Shown: positions 17,601 through 25,823, numbered from the stretch's first letter. The stretch is DNA of 64,000 nt from Nannocystis exedens (GCF_002343915.1 NZ_NETK01000001.1:372001-436000), one strand, 5' to 3'. Program-made: numbers and translations. Notes: a model not told the origin generated them from the sequence alone.

Positions 17601-18764
17601 ATGCGCCGCTCGCTCCTCGCCCTCTGCCTCCTCCCCGCCTGCACCAACACATCCGCCACCGGCTGGGACGACGAGTCGTTCCGGGCCGAGGCGCAGAACG
17701 TGGTCGACCGCTACGCCGAGCTCGTCTCGGCCGCCTACGAGAAGTCGAGCCGCGGGGCCGAGCAGATGGACAGCGCGCTGCAGGCGTTCGTCGCCGCGCC
17801 CTCGGCCGACACGCTCGAGGCCACCAAGACCGCCTGGCTCGGCGCGCGCGACGACTACGGCCTGACCGAGGTGTTCCGCTTCTACAACGGCCCGATCGAC
17901 GCCGCGCCGGACGAGCTCGAGGGCCGGATCAACGCCTGGCCGATGGACGAGGCGTACATCGACTACGTCGAGGGCATGCCCGACGTCGGCCTGATCAACG
18001 ACCTCGCCGGCTACCCGGAGCTCACGCGCGACGTGCTGATCGAGCGCAACGGCGCCAAGGGCGAGGACAGCATCTCGACCGGCTGGCACGCGATCGAGTT
18101 CCTGCTGTGGGGCCAGGACCTGAGCGCCGACGGCCCGGGCGCGCGCCCGTGGACCGACTACGTCGACGGGGCCGAGGCCACCGCCGAGAACCAGGACCGC
18201 CGGCGCCAGTACCTCACCCTGGCGAGCGAGCTGCTGCTCGACGACCTCGCGCGCGTCGCCGACGCCTGGTCCGAAGGCCAGGCCAACTACCGCGCCGACT
18301 TCGTCGCCCAGGACCCCAAGGAGGCGATCACCAAGATCCTCCTCGGCATGGCCAGCCTCAGCGGCGCCGAGCTCGCCGGCGAGCGCATGACCGTCGCCTA
18401 CGACACGCGCGAGCAGGAGGACGAGCACTCCTGCTTCAGCGACAACACCCACAAGGACCTGCTGGCCAACATCCAGGGCATCGAGGACGTCTACCTCGGC
18501 CGCATCGACGGCCAGGCCGGCGCCAGTTTGTCGAGCCTCGTCGCCCGCATCGACGCCGACGTCGACGCCGTCGCCACCGCCAAGCTGCAGGCCGCCGTCG
18601 CCGCGGTGAAGGCGATCCCCGCCCCGTTCGACAACGCGATCCAGGCCGCCGACGGCAGCCCGGAGCGCGCCGCCGTCAAGGCCGCCATCGACAGCCTCAA
18701 GGAGGCGACCGACGCCCTGGTCGCGGTCGCGGACGCGCTCGAGATCGAGCTCAACCTGGAGTAG
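17601..18764 (+). CDS. Imelysin (M75) family lipoprotein
   Basis: A 387-residue lipoprotein (MRRSLLALCLLPAC, Cys at 14) of the imelysin/IrpA family. The family hallmark GxHxxE is present as GWHAIEFLLWG with Gly 161, His 163 and Glu 166. The two-helical-bundle layout is supported by GEDSISTGW before it and a regular Ala-rich helical C-terminus. Imelysins are Fur-regulated periplasmic proteins associated with iron acquisition; peptidase activity has never been firmly shown. It is the first gene of a four-gene operon (8 bp to the next start) behind a Fur-box-like promoter. The GTVAY/TREQEDEHSCFSDN stretch carries a Cys and acidic residues often present in this group. Confidence 0.92.
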   Translation: MRRSLLALCLLPACTNTSATGWDDESFRAEAQNVVDRYAELVSAAYEKSSRGAEQMDSALQAFVAAPSADTLEATKTAWLGARDDYGLTEVFRFYNGPIDAAPDELEGRINAWPMDEAYIDYVEGMPDVGLINDLAGYPELTRDVLIERNGAKGEDSISTGWHAIEFLLWGQDLSADGPGARPWTDYVDGAEATAENQDRRRQYLTLASELLLDDLARVADAWSEGQANYRADFVAQDPKEAITKILLGMASLSGAELAGERMTVAYDTREQEDEHSCFSDNTHKDLLANIQGIEDVYLGRIDGQAGASLSSLVARIDADVDAVATAKLQAAVAAVKAIPAPFDNAIQAADGSPERAAVKAAIDSLKEATDALVAVADALEIELNLE

Positions 18765-18772
18765 ACTCGGAC

Positions 18773-20149
18773 GTGCGCCGCCTGCCTGTCCTTTTGGCCC
18801 TGTTCTTCGGGGCATCCTGTGACGACCCCGCCCCGGCGCTCGAGCCGGGCGAGGAGCTGGCCGGCGGCGACACCACGATCCGCGACGAGAGCCCGAACGC
18901 CTTCTCGTACAGCGCCCGCAACATGAGCTTCGAGCGGCGCCAGCGGTTCGTCGTCGGCAACTCGTTCTTCAACAAGAACTGGGTCGTCGCCCCGGCCTCG
19001 ACCGCCGGGCGCGACGGCCTCGGCCCGACCTTCAACGCCCGCTCGTGCTCGGCCTGCCACTTCAAGGACGGCCGCGGCCGCCCGCCCGAGGGCGACGAGG
19101 CGTTCGCCAGCATGCTCCTGCGCCTGGCCGTCCCCGGCGAGGGCCTCCACGGCGGCCCGCGCGACGTCCCCGGCTACGGCGACCAGCTGCAGCCGAACGG
19201 CATCGAGGGGGTCGCCGGCGAGGCTGTCCCGAAGGTCACGTGGGTCGAGCAGCCGGGCGCCTTCGCCGACGGCGAGCCGTACAGCCTGCGCGTCCCGACC
19301 TACAGCCTCGAGGACCCGGCCTACGGCCCGCTCCCGCCCGACCTCCTGATCTCGCCGCGGGTCGCCCCGGTGATGATCGGCATGGGCCTGCTCGAGGCCA
19401 TCCCCGCGGCCGACATCGTCGCCCGCGAGGACCCCGACGACGCCGACGGCGACGGCATCTCCGGCCGCGCCAACTACGTGTGGGACCTGGCCGCCGAGGC
19501 CGCCGTGCTCGGCCGCTTCGGCTGGAAGGCCAACCAGCCGACCGTCGCCCAGCAGACGGCCGGGGCCTTCCTCGGCGACATGGGCCTGACGACCGACATG
19601 TTCCCGCTCGAGAACTGTCCCGAAGGCCAGGCCGAGTGCGCCGCCGCCCCGCACGGCGGCGCCCCCGAGGTCTCCGCCGACCTGCTCGACGACGTCATCT
19701 TTTACAGCGCCACGCTGGCCGTGCCGGCCCGCCGCGACGCCGGCGCCCCCGAGGTCCTGCGCGGCAAGCAGGTGTTCCTCGCCGCCGGCTGCGCCGACTG
19801 CCACGTCCCGCGCCACCGCACCGCCGACGACGCGGCGCTCGAGGAGGTCCGCGGCCAGACGATCTGGCCGTACACCGACCTCCTCCTGCACGACATGGGC
19901 GACGCGCTCGGCGACGGCCGCCGCGACTACCTCGCCAGCGGCAACGAGTGGCGCACCCCGCCGCTGTGGGGCATCGGCCTGGTCGAGACCGTCAACGGCC
20001 ACACCACCTTCCTCCACGACGGGCGCGCCCGCTCGCTGATGGAGGCCGTCCTGTGGCACGGCGGCGAGGCCGAGGCGGCCCGCGAGGCCGTCCGCGCCCT
20101 CCCCGCGGACGAGCGCGCGGCCCTCGTCGCCTTCCTGGAGTCGCTGTGA
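18773..20149 (+). CDS. Di-heme oxidoreductase (DUF1111 / thiol-oxidoreductase-like) lipoprotein
   Basis: A 458-residue lipoprotein (VRRLPVLLALFFGASC) of the di-heme oxidoredictase family usually found beside imelysins. Two c-type heme sites are seen: CSACH (Cys 92, 95, His 96) and CADCH (Cys 340, 343, His 344); LLHDMGD and TTFLHDGRARSL are the conserved C-terminal blocks. It probably handles electrons in the periplasm during iron processing; the reaction is not known. The GTG at 18773 starts a typical lipoprotein signal whose hydrophobic core is encoded by two palindromes (18784-18819). Its stop overlaps the next start (GTGA). Further palindromes code for EAVPKV (near 19220) and NCPEGQ (near 19615). 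Confidence 0.9.
   Translation: MRRLPVLLALFFGASCDDPAPALEPGEELAGGDTTIRDESPNAFSYSARNMSFERRQRFVVGNSFFNKNWVVAPASTAGRDGLGPTFNARSCSACHFKDGRGRPPEGDEAFASMLLRLAVPGEGLHGGPRDVPGYGDQLQPNGIEGVAGEAVPKVTWVEQPGAFADGEPYSLRVPTYSLEDPAYGPLPPDLLISPRVAPVMIGMGLLEAIPAADIVAREDPDDADGDGISGRANYVWDLAAEAAVLGRFGWKANQPTVAQQTAGAFLGDMGLTTDMFPLENCPEGQAECAAAPHGGAPEVSADLLDDVIFYSATLAVPARRDAGAPEVLRGKQVFLAAGCADCHVPRHRTADDAALEEVRGQTIWPYTDLLLHDMGDALGDGRRDYLASGNEWRTPPLWGIGLVETVNGHTTFLHDGRARSLMEAVLWHGGEAEAAREAVRALPADERAALVAFLESL
18784..18819. repeat. Palindrome pair encoding a signal-peptide core
   Basis: CCTGTCCTTTTGGCCCTG then TTCTTCGGGGCATCCTG, translated as PVLLALFFGAS. Nearly the same composite occurs at 20162-20194 in the next-but-one signal peptide and is read in the same frame. 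Confidence 0.65.
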
Positions 20150-21246
20150 CCGGTCTCTCTCGCCATGTCCTTTTGACCATGCTCTTCGGGGCAGGTGCCG
20201 GCACGCTCGTCGGCTTCGCCTGCGGCGGCGGCGACGACTCGCGCCCGGCCGTGCTCGAGCACGTCGCCCGCGAGGTCGCGGTGCCGGCCTTCGCCGCCCT
20301 GCACGAGCGGGCCGAGGCGACGGTCGCCGCCATCGACGCCCTCTGCGCCGGCCCCGACGCCACCACCCTCGCCGCCGCCCAGGACGCCTGGTCGGAAGGG
20401 CGCGACGCCTGGGCCCGCGTGCTCCCGTTCGGCTTCGGCCCGCTGCCGCCCGAGCTCAACGCCCTCGACTTCTGGCCCGTGCGCGTCGACACCGTCGAGG
20501 AGGCGGTCGCCGGCGCCCCCGACGCGGCCGACGCCGCCTACCTCGGCACCCTCGGCGTCAGCGCCAAGGGCATGCCCGCGCTCGAGTACCTGCTGTGGGG
20601 CGAGGCGGAGGGGGCCGCCCTCGCCGCCCTGCAGGCCGAAGGCGGCGCCCGCCGCTGCGGCTACGCGCGCGCCCTGGCGGCCGACATCGCCGCCCGCACC
20701 GACGCCGTGGCCGCCGCGTGGTCGGGCGAGTACGCCGACGCCCTCGCCTCGGCGGGCAGCGGCAGCGCCGTCTACGACTCGCTCAAGGCCGGCCTCGACG
20801 AGGTCGTCAACAAGTCGATCGACGCCTGCCTGACGATGGTCAAGGGCAAGCTCGACAACCCGCTCGGCAACCTCACCGGCGCCGCCGAGGACCCGAGCCT
20901 GATGGAGTCGCGCTTCTCCGGCCGCACCCGCGCCGACCTGCAGGCCAACCTCGCCGGCGTGTGGGCCGTCTACCACGGCGCCGATCCGGAGGCGCCCGCG
21001 GCCGGCATCTCGGTCCTCGTCCGCGAGCTCGACCCCGCGCTCGACGACCGCGTGCGGACGCAGTACGCCCGCGCCGGCGAGGTCCTGGCCGCCGTCCCCG
21101 AGCCGATGACCGCCGCCCTCGTCGCCGACCGCACCGCCGTCCAGCTCGCGCGCGACGAGCTCGACACCTTCCGCCGCCTGCTCAAGCTCGACGTCGCCAG
21201 CACCCTCGGCGTCACCCTCGCGCTCAGCGACAACGACGGCGACTGA
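20146..21246 (+). CDS. Second imelysin-family lipoprotein, motif His replaced
   Basis: A 366-residue lipoprotein of the imelysin superfamily, coupled to the di-heme protein by a GTGA overlap. The signal peptide has a palindrome-encoded core (VLLTMLFGA) and lipobox GFAC. PFGFGPLPPELNALDFWPV and KGMPALEYLLWGE show homology with imelysins, but the GxHxxE motif reads GMPALE: Gly 142, Pro 144, Glu 147, so the histidine is gone. That form is typical of the second imelysin in such operons and argues for a binding rather than enzymatic role. Together with the first imelysin and the di-heme protein it would form a periplasmic iron-handling set. Confidence 0.87.
   Translation: MTGLSRHVLLTMLFGAGAGTLVGFACGGGDDSRPAVLEHVAREVAVPAFAALHERAEATVAAIDALCAGPDATTLAAAQDAWSEGRDAWARVLPFGFGPLPPELNALDFWPVRVDTVEEAVAGAPDAADAAYLGTLGVSAKGMPALEYLLWGEAEGAALAALQAEGGARRCGYARALAADIAARTDAVAAAWSGEYADALASAGSGSAVYDSLKAGLDEVVNKSIDACLTMVKGKLDNPLGNLTGAAEDPSLMESRFSGRTRADLQANLAGVWAVYHGADPEAPAAGISVLVRELDPALDDRVRTQYARAGEVLAAVPEPMTAALVADRTAVQLARDELDTFRRLLKLDVASTLGVTLALSDNDGD
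20162..20194. repeat. Palindrome pair encoding a signal-peptide core
   Basis: CATGTCCTTTTGACCATG then CTCTTCGGGGCAGG, translated as HVLLTMLFGAG. It differs from the 18784-18819 copy at only a few positions and is in the same reading frame. Confidence 0.65.
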
Positions 21247-21256
21247 CCCGAAGGAC

Positions 21257-22810
21257 ATGTCCGACCGCGACCGCAGCTCGCCCGCTCCGGTCCCGGGGCC
21301 GGCCTCCCATGCCCCGAGCGACATGTCCTCCGGGACATCCGCCCGCTCGCCCCGCCTCGGCGGCCCGTCCGCCGCGGCTCCGAGTCCCTCGGCCCCACCC
21401 GCCCCGAGCGACATGTCCTCCCGGGCACCCGCGCCGGAGGCCACCGAAGCGCCCTCGCCCGCGGTCCCGAGCGACATGTCCTCCCGGGCAGGCGCACCGA
21501 CCCCGCCCCCCGCCGCCTCTTCGCCCCTGCTCCGCGCCCTGCTCGCCCCGGTCGACGCGGCCGGCCTGCACGCGTTCCGGATCGGCTTCGGCCTGCTGAT
21601 GTTCGCCGGCACCGTCCGCTTCGCCGCGCGCGGGTGGATCCACCAGCTCTACGTCGATCCGAGCTACCACTTCCACTACTGGGGCTTCGAGTGGCTCGCG
21701 CCCCTGCCCGAGGCCGGCATGATCGCCGTGTTCGTCGCCCAGGGCGCCCTCGCGCTGCTGGTCGCCGCGGGCGTGTGCTACCGGCCGGCGATCGCCCTGT
21801 TCTTCGTCCTCTTCACCTACGTCGAGCTGCTCGACAAGGCGACCTACCTCAACCACTACTACTTCGTCAGCGTCGTCGCCCTGCTGATGATCGCCCTGCC
21901 GCTGGACCGGCGCGTCGCCGTCGCCCCGTCCTGGGCGCTGTGGGCCGTGCGGCTGCAGGTCGGCCTGGTCTACTTCTTCGCCGGCCTGGCCAAGCTGCGC
22001 CCCGACTGGCTGCTGCACGCCCAGCCGCTCAAGCTGTGGCTGGCCGCGCGCGCCGACTTCCCGCTGATCGGCGGCCTGTTGCGCCGGCCCGAGACCGCCC
22101 ACCTCATGAGCTGGGCCGGCGCCGCCTTCGACCTCTCGGCCCCGTTCCTGCTGCTGCACCCGCGCACGCGCCCGTTCGCCTACGCCGGCGTGCTCGTGTT
22201 CCACGGCCTCACCGGCGCCCTGTTCCCCGCGATCGGCATGTTCCCGTGGCTGATGGCCGCCGCCGCCCTGGTGTTCTTCCCGCCCGACTGGCCGCGACGG
22301 CTGTCGCATCGACTGTCCCCGAGGACATGCCCCCGGGGACCCGACCTTTCGGCCATGTCATTCTCGGCCCGCCCGCTGCTGCTCGGCGCCCTCGCCGTCC
22401 ACTTCGCCGTCCAGCTCGCGCTGCCGCTGCGCCGCTTCGCCTACCCCGGCGACACCGCCTGGACCGAGGAGGGCTTCCGGTTCGCCTGGCAGGTCATGCT
22501 GGTCGAGAAGGTCGGCAGCGTCGTCTACCGCGTGCGCGACCCGGGCAGCGGCCGCGAGCGCCTGGTCGACCCCGAGCCGGCGCTGACGGCCCAGCAGGCC
22601 AAGCAGATGGCCTTTCAGCCCGACATGATCCTCGAGTACGCCCACCACCTCGCCGCCCGCACCCCCGGCGCCGAGGTCCGGGCCGACGTCTTCGTCACCT
22701 ACAACGGCCGCCCCGCGGCCCGCCTCGTCGACCCCGACGTCGATCTCGCGCGCGAACGCGACGGCCTGCGGCCGAAGCCGTGGATCTTGCCCGCACCGCC
22801 GCGACCGTGA
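21257..22810 (+). CDS. HTTM / vitamin K-dependent carboxylase-like membrane protein
   Basis: A 517-residue multi-pass protein. From residue about 90 it matches the HTTM/gamma-glutamyl carboxylase family: FRIGFGLLMFAGTVRF, GWIHQLYVDPSYHFHYWGFE, LNHYYFVSVVALLMIALP, and a C-terminal lumenal-type domain with FRFAWQVMLVEKVGS and QPDMILEYAHHL. Eukaryotic relatives carboxylate glutamates; the bacterial role is unsettled. The start ATG is within a GGACATGTCC palindrome 10 bp after the second imelysin, making this the last operon gene. The first 85 residues are a Pro/Ser/Ala linker in which PSDMSS occurs three times, each encoded by a palindrome. Another double palindrome (22312-22361) is translated near residue 355 between the membrane and lumenal parts. 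Confidence 0.85.
   Translation: MSDRDRSSPAPVPGPASHAPSDMSSGTSARSPRLGGPSAAAPSPSAPPAPSDMSSRAPAPEATEAPSPAVPSDMSSRAGAPTPPPAASSPLLRALLAPVDAAGLHAFRIGFGLLMFAGTVRFAARGWIHQLYVDPSYHFHYWGFEWLAPLPEAGMIAVFVAQGALALLVAAGVCYRPAIALFFVLFTYVELLDKATYLNHYYFVSVVALLMIALPLDRRVAVAPSWALWAVRLQVGLVYFFAGLAKLRPDWLLHAQPLKLWLAARADFPLIGGLLRRPETAHLMSWAGAAFDLSAPFLLLHPRTRPFAYAGVLVFHGLTGALFPAIGMFPWLMAAAALVFFPPDWPRRLSHRLSPRTCPRGPDLSAMSFSARPLLLGALAVHFAVQLALPLRRFAYPGDTAWTEEGFRFAWQVMLVEKVGSVVYRVRDPGSGRERLVDPEPALTAQQAKQMAFQPDMILEYAHHLAARTPGAEVRADVFVTYNGRPAARLVDPDVDLARERDGLRPKPWILPAPPRP
21316..21492. repeat. Three in-frame palindrome copies
   Basis: GCGACATGTCCTCC recurs at 21318, 21409 and 21471, each followed by CGGGAC/CGGGCA. All are in one frame and give PSDMSS. 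A fourth copy holds the start codon (21250-21263). Confidence 0.75.
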
Positions 22811-22927
22811 ACGCCGAACCTCGCCTCCCCCCCCACCACCGAACCCGGACCGGCGCTCCGCACGTCGGACCCGGTCGATTCGAGCTCTTCTTCCGCAGCC
22901 TTCGGCCCGCGTAGTATCCTCGGCGCC

Positions 22928-23659
22928 GTGCCAGCCGTTCGTCTCCGCGCCGTCCTCACCGTCGCCGTCGCCGCCGGGTCCGGGTTCGCGTGTCACCGGT
23001 CTTCGCCCCCGGCGCCGGTCACGAGCGACCCCGCGCCCGACGCGAACGACCCCGCGCTGCCGCCCGGAAGCCCCGCCTACAGCGCCCCGCTGTGCAGCCA
23101 CGACCAGCTCCTCGGCGGCCTCGAGCCGACCCACACCAACACCCGCTTCGAGCACGCCCTCCTGCGCGAGACCGTGCTGAAGCAGACCGACACCGGCGTG
23201 CGCCCCCAGCAGTCGCAGACCCTCGCCAGCGTCGGCCTCGCCTGTCAGACCGTCACCGACGTGCCCGCCTGCGCCCGCCTGCTGGCCAGCACCGTCGCCA
23301 CCACCTCGCTGTTCGCCGGCTCGAACCCGCTGCAGGTCCGCTACCTGGTCCTGCAGTCCGGCGCCAACGTGCGCCCGATCGCCACGCGGTCCCAGCTGCT
23401 CACCCTCCTCGGCGCCATCGACACCCCCGGCGAGGCCCGCCTGCTCGCCGCCACCCTCGGCGTCCAGCCGCTGTGCGGCGACGACAGCGTGCGCAGCATC
23501 GACGGCGGCTACCGCGTGATCACCAAGCGCAGCCAGGCCCAGTGCACCAACCAGTACGACGGCGTCATCGTCGACGTCGTCCGCGGCCAGCCGACGATCG
23601 TCAACACCGTCGACCTCCGCGATCGCACCCTGGCCTGCACCACCGCCCCGACCCCGTGA
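22928..23659 (+). CDS. Hypothetical lipoprotein
   Basis: A 243-residue predicted lipoprotein with GTG start: MPAVRLRAVLTVAVAAGSGFAC puts the lipid Cys at 22, followed by a Pro/Asp linker to about residue 50. The mature domain holds six cysteines (LCSHDQ, LACQTVTDVPACARLL, PLCGDDS, QCTNQYD, LACTTAP) in an even spread, suggesting two or three disulfides, and it has a predicted mixed helix/strand fold. I recognise no family. It lies 117 bp after the HTTM gene in the same direction and could be an extra operon member, but the gap makes a separate promoter likelier. A perfect palindrome follows its stop by 6 bp. Confidence 0.7.
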   Translation: MPAVRLRAVLTVAVAAGSGFACHRSSPPAPVTSDPAPDANDPALPPGSPAYSAPLCSHDQLLGGLEPTHTNTRFEHALLRETVLKQTDTGVRPQQSQTLASVGLACQTVTDVPACARLLASTVATTSLFAGSNPLQVRYLVLQSGANVRPIATRSQLLTLLGAIDTPGEARLLAATLGVQPLCGDDSVRSIDGGYRVITKRSQAQCTNQYDGVIVDVVRGQPTIVNTVDLRDRTLACTTAPTP

Positions 23660-23665
23660 TCCGGA

Positions 23666-23683
23666 CATGTCCTGCGGGACATG
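23666..23683. repeat. Dispersed hairpin, perfect 7-bp arms
   Basis: CATGTCC-TGCG-GGACATG directly after the lipoprotein stop (23659). Position and pairing suit a terminator without a T-run. Confidence 0.75.
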
Positions 23684-23890
23684 CCGCGACACGCATGCCC
23701 TGAAGTTCAGCCACCCGCCGGACGCCGCTTTCGGACGCGCATCACCTGTCTCCGAGGACAGCTCCGGCCGCCGGGCTCTCCCTCCGGGACCTGGCGCCGC
23801 CGCCCGCGCACCCTCGTCCGCCCGCCGGGCGTCCGCGGCAATTCGACGAGCACGGCCTCCTGCGAGCCCCGGCATGCCCGCTGCGCGAAA

Positions 23891-23928
23891 ACGCACATTC
23901 GGACTTGCAACCAGCAAGTCCGGTGCGT
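23891..23928. promoter_or_regulatory. Large dyad, probable HxlR operator
   Basis: ACGCAC-ATT-CGGACTTGC-AACCA-GCAAGTCCG-GTGCGT: perfect 9-bp inner arms (23900-23908 and 23914-23922) and 6-bp outer arms. It lies 31 bp before the HxlR-type start and resembles ACTTGC...GCAAGT sites of that family. The flanking AAATTT-rich bases probably hold the promoter. Autorepression is the likely use. Confidence 0.72.
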
Positions 23929-23959
23929 AACGACAAATTTCGGCTATTTTCGCCCCTGC

Positions 23960-24634
23960 ATGGCCACCCGGAGCTACGGGAGTTACTGCGGGGTCGCCCG
24001 CGCGCTCGAGCTCGTCGGCGAGCGCTGGGCCCTGCTGATCGTCCGCGACCTCCTCGTCGGCCCGCGGCGCTTCACCGACCTCCAGCGCGGCCTCCCGCGG
24101 ATCCCGACCAACGTCCTGTCCACCCGGCTCAAGGAGCTCGAGCAGGCCGACGTCGTGCGGCGGCGCCTCCTGCCGCGGCCGGGCGGCGCGATCGTCTACG
24201 AGCTCACCGATCGCGGTCGCGCGCTCGAGCCGGCGGTGCTGGCCCTCGGTCGCTGGGGCGCGCCGCTCCTGGGCGAGCCCGGCGCCGACGAGATCGTCAC
24301 CGCCGACTCGCTGGTGATGGCGATCCGCACCACCTTCCACCCCGAGGCCGCGCGAGGCCTGCACCTCGGCTACGAGCTGCGCGTGGGCGACCTCGTGGTC
24401 CACGCCCGCATCGACGACGGCGCGCTCGCGGCCGCCGCGGGCCCGCTCGCCGGCGCCGACCTGGTCCTCGAGACAGAGCGAGCCCTGCGCGCGCTGATGG
24501 CCGGTGCGCTGGCCCCCGCCGACGCGATTGCCGGCGGGGCGATCCGGATCCACGGCGACCCGGCGCTGCTGGCCACGTTCGCCGCCGTGTTCCGGATCGA
24601 GCCTGCGAGCCCCGGCGCTACCTTCGAGGGATGA
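23960..24634 (+). CDS. HxlR-family winged-helix regulator with C-terminal ligand-type domain
   Basis: A 224-residue regulator. Residues 8-95 are a typical HxlR domain: YCGVARALELVGERWALLIV with the redox-type Cys at residue 9, RFTDLQRGLPRIPTNVLSTR as recognition helix, and wing RPGGAIVYELTDRG. Most HxlR proteins end near 110-140 residues; this one continues with about 120 residues (TTFHPEAARGLHLGYELRVG ... AIRIHGDPALLATFAAVFRI) resembling the sterol-carrier (SCP2)-like tail of some actinobacterial members, so a hydrophobic ligand may be sensed. A long dyad lies directly upstream. Its stop overlaps the start of the LDL-A lipoprotein (ATGA). Confidence 0.88.
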   Translation: MATRSYGSYCGVARALELVGERWALLIVRDLLVGPRRFTDLQRGLPRIPTNVLSTRLKELEQADVVRRRLLPRPGGAIVYELTDRGRALEPAVLALGRWGAPLLGEPGADEIVTADSLVMAIRTTFHPEAARGLHLGYELRVGDLVVHARIDDGALAAAAGPLAGADLVLETERALRALMAGALAPADAIAGGAIRIHGDPALLATFAAVFRIEPASPGATFEG

Positions 24635-25446
24635 CCCCTCGAACGCTCCTCGCGGGCGCGCTCCTGCTGTGCGCCTGTCCGAACGCACCGACGAGCGGGG
24701 GCGCGACGGTCTCGGCGACCGACGCGACCACCACCACCGACGCGAACGTCCCCGACGTGCCGACCACCAGCGCGACCACCTCGGGCAGCGCGACCCTCAC
24801 CGCCTGCGAGAAGAAGGCCGTCGCCACCCAGGCGACCGCCGGCCTGCGCTGCCCCTGCGACGTCGCGCTCGGCGACTACGCGAGCGTCGACGGCTGCATC
24901 GCCGACTACGTCGCCGCCGCCGACGACTCGTGCCTGTGCGACCTCGAGGCCGACCCCGCGCACGCGGCCTACGTCGCCTGCCTGGCCGACGCCGCGGTCC
25001 AGCACCAGAGCTGCCTCGGCCCGCTGAAGTGCAGCGACGAAGCCGCCTACCTCGACTGCAACGGCCGCTACGTCGACGCAGTCGCCGCCTGCGACGACGG
25101 CGCCAAGGCCAGCGTCGGCGCCGTGTCGGTCCAGTGCAAGGGCACGCCCGCCTTCAGCTGCAGCGCCGGCGGCGTGATCTCGGCCCAGTACCTGTGCGAC
25201 GGCGAACATGACTGCAAGGACATGTCCGACGAGGCCGAGGCGACCTGCACCTTCGTGTGCGCCGACGGCCAGCAGATCCTCGTGTTCAACAAGTGCGACG
25301 GCGCCCCCGACTGCGACGACATGTCCGACGAGGCCCCGGCCCTGTGCTACTTCTCGTGCGACGAGGGCCTGGAGATCCCGAAGAACTGGGTCTGCGACGG
25401 CAACCCCGACTGCGACGACAAGACCGACGAGGCCATGTGCGAGTGA
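24631..25446 (+). CDS. Lipoprotein with three LDL-receptor class A repeats
   Basis: A 271-residue lipoprotein (TLLAGALLLCAC, Cys at 16). A Thr/Asp/Ser linker reaches residue 50, a Cys-rich middle part follows (CPCDVALGDYASVDGC, SCLCDLEADP), and residues about 174-271 hold three consecutive LDL-A modules. Each shows the six-cysteine order and the calcium-binding end: HDCKDMSDE, PDCDDMSDE and PDCDDKTDE. In animals these modules bind basic ligands in a calcium-dependent way; in a bacterium the use is open. It is co-translated with the HxlR regulator. The DMSDE motifs of modules 1 and 2 are encoded by GACATGTCCGACGAG, which coincides with the dispersed palindrome core. Confidence 0.85.
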   Translation: MTPRTLLAGALLLCACPNAPTSGGATVSATDATTTTDANVPDVPTTSATTSGSATLTACEKKAVATQATAGLRCPCDVALGDYASVDGCIADYVAAADDSCLCDLEADPAHAAYVACLADAAVQHQSCLGPLKCSDEAAYLDCNGRYVDAVAACDDGAKASVGAVSVQCKGTPAFSCSAGGVISAQYLCDGEHDCKDMSDEAEATCTFVCADGQQILVFNKCDGAPDCDDMSDEAPALCYFSCDEGLEIPKNWVCDGNPDCDDKTDEAMCE

Positions 25447-25823
25447 CCCGCGCCGTCAGGCCGCCTCGTGCATCTCCTTGAGCGGCGACCGCCTCGAGCC
25501 GGCGAAGCACCCGGTCCGCCGCGGCAGGTGAGCCCGGCGCCGCGCCCGGGGCCCGCGCCGCGATGCGGCCCGTGCTCCGACCCTCACGACGACCGCACCG
25601 AGCGCCCCCAAACACTGGGCTCGCTACAGCGCCGACGAGGCCGCGACCCGCTGCGGAGGAGGCCATGTTCACCCCTCGCGTCCTCGCCCGCCGCGACGCT
25701 CGCGGGCCCGCTCCGCGGGGCTGTCCTGCGCAGACGACACGCGCGCCTGCGCCGAACCGGGCCCCCCCTCGTCGGCCTCCCCGCCCACTTCCGCTGCCGG
25801 CGGCGACGGGCCATCCTCCCCTC
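25447..25823. other. Gene-free interval
   Basis: No gene, hairpin or repeat of note except a weak palindrome near 25723. An in-frame ATG at 25665 with a strong GGAGGAGG site could extend the following HPP gene, but the extension has many T-ending codons, unlike real genes here. Confidence 0.5.

Noticed and set aside
25665..25823. N-terminal extension of the HPP protein from ATG 25665
   Set aside because: Although GGAGGAGG precedes it, the 53 added residues are Arg/Pro-rich with many T-ending codons, unlike the rest of the gene; kept only as an alternative start.
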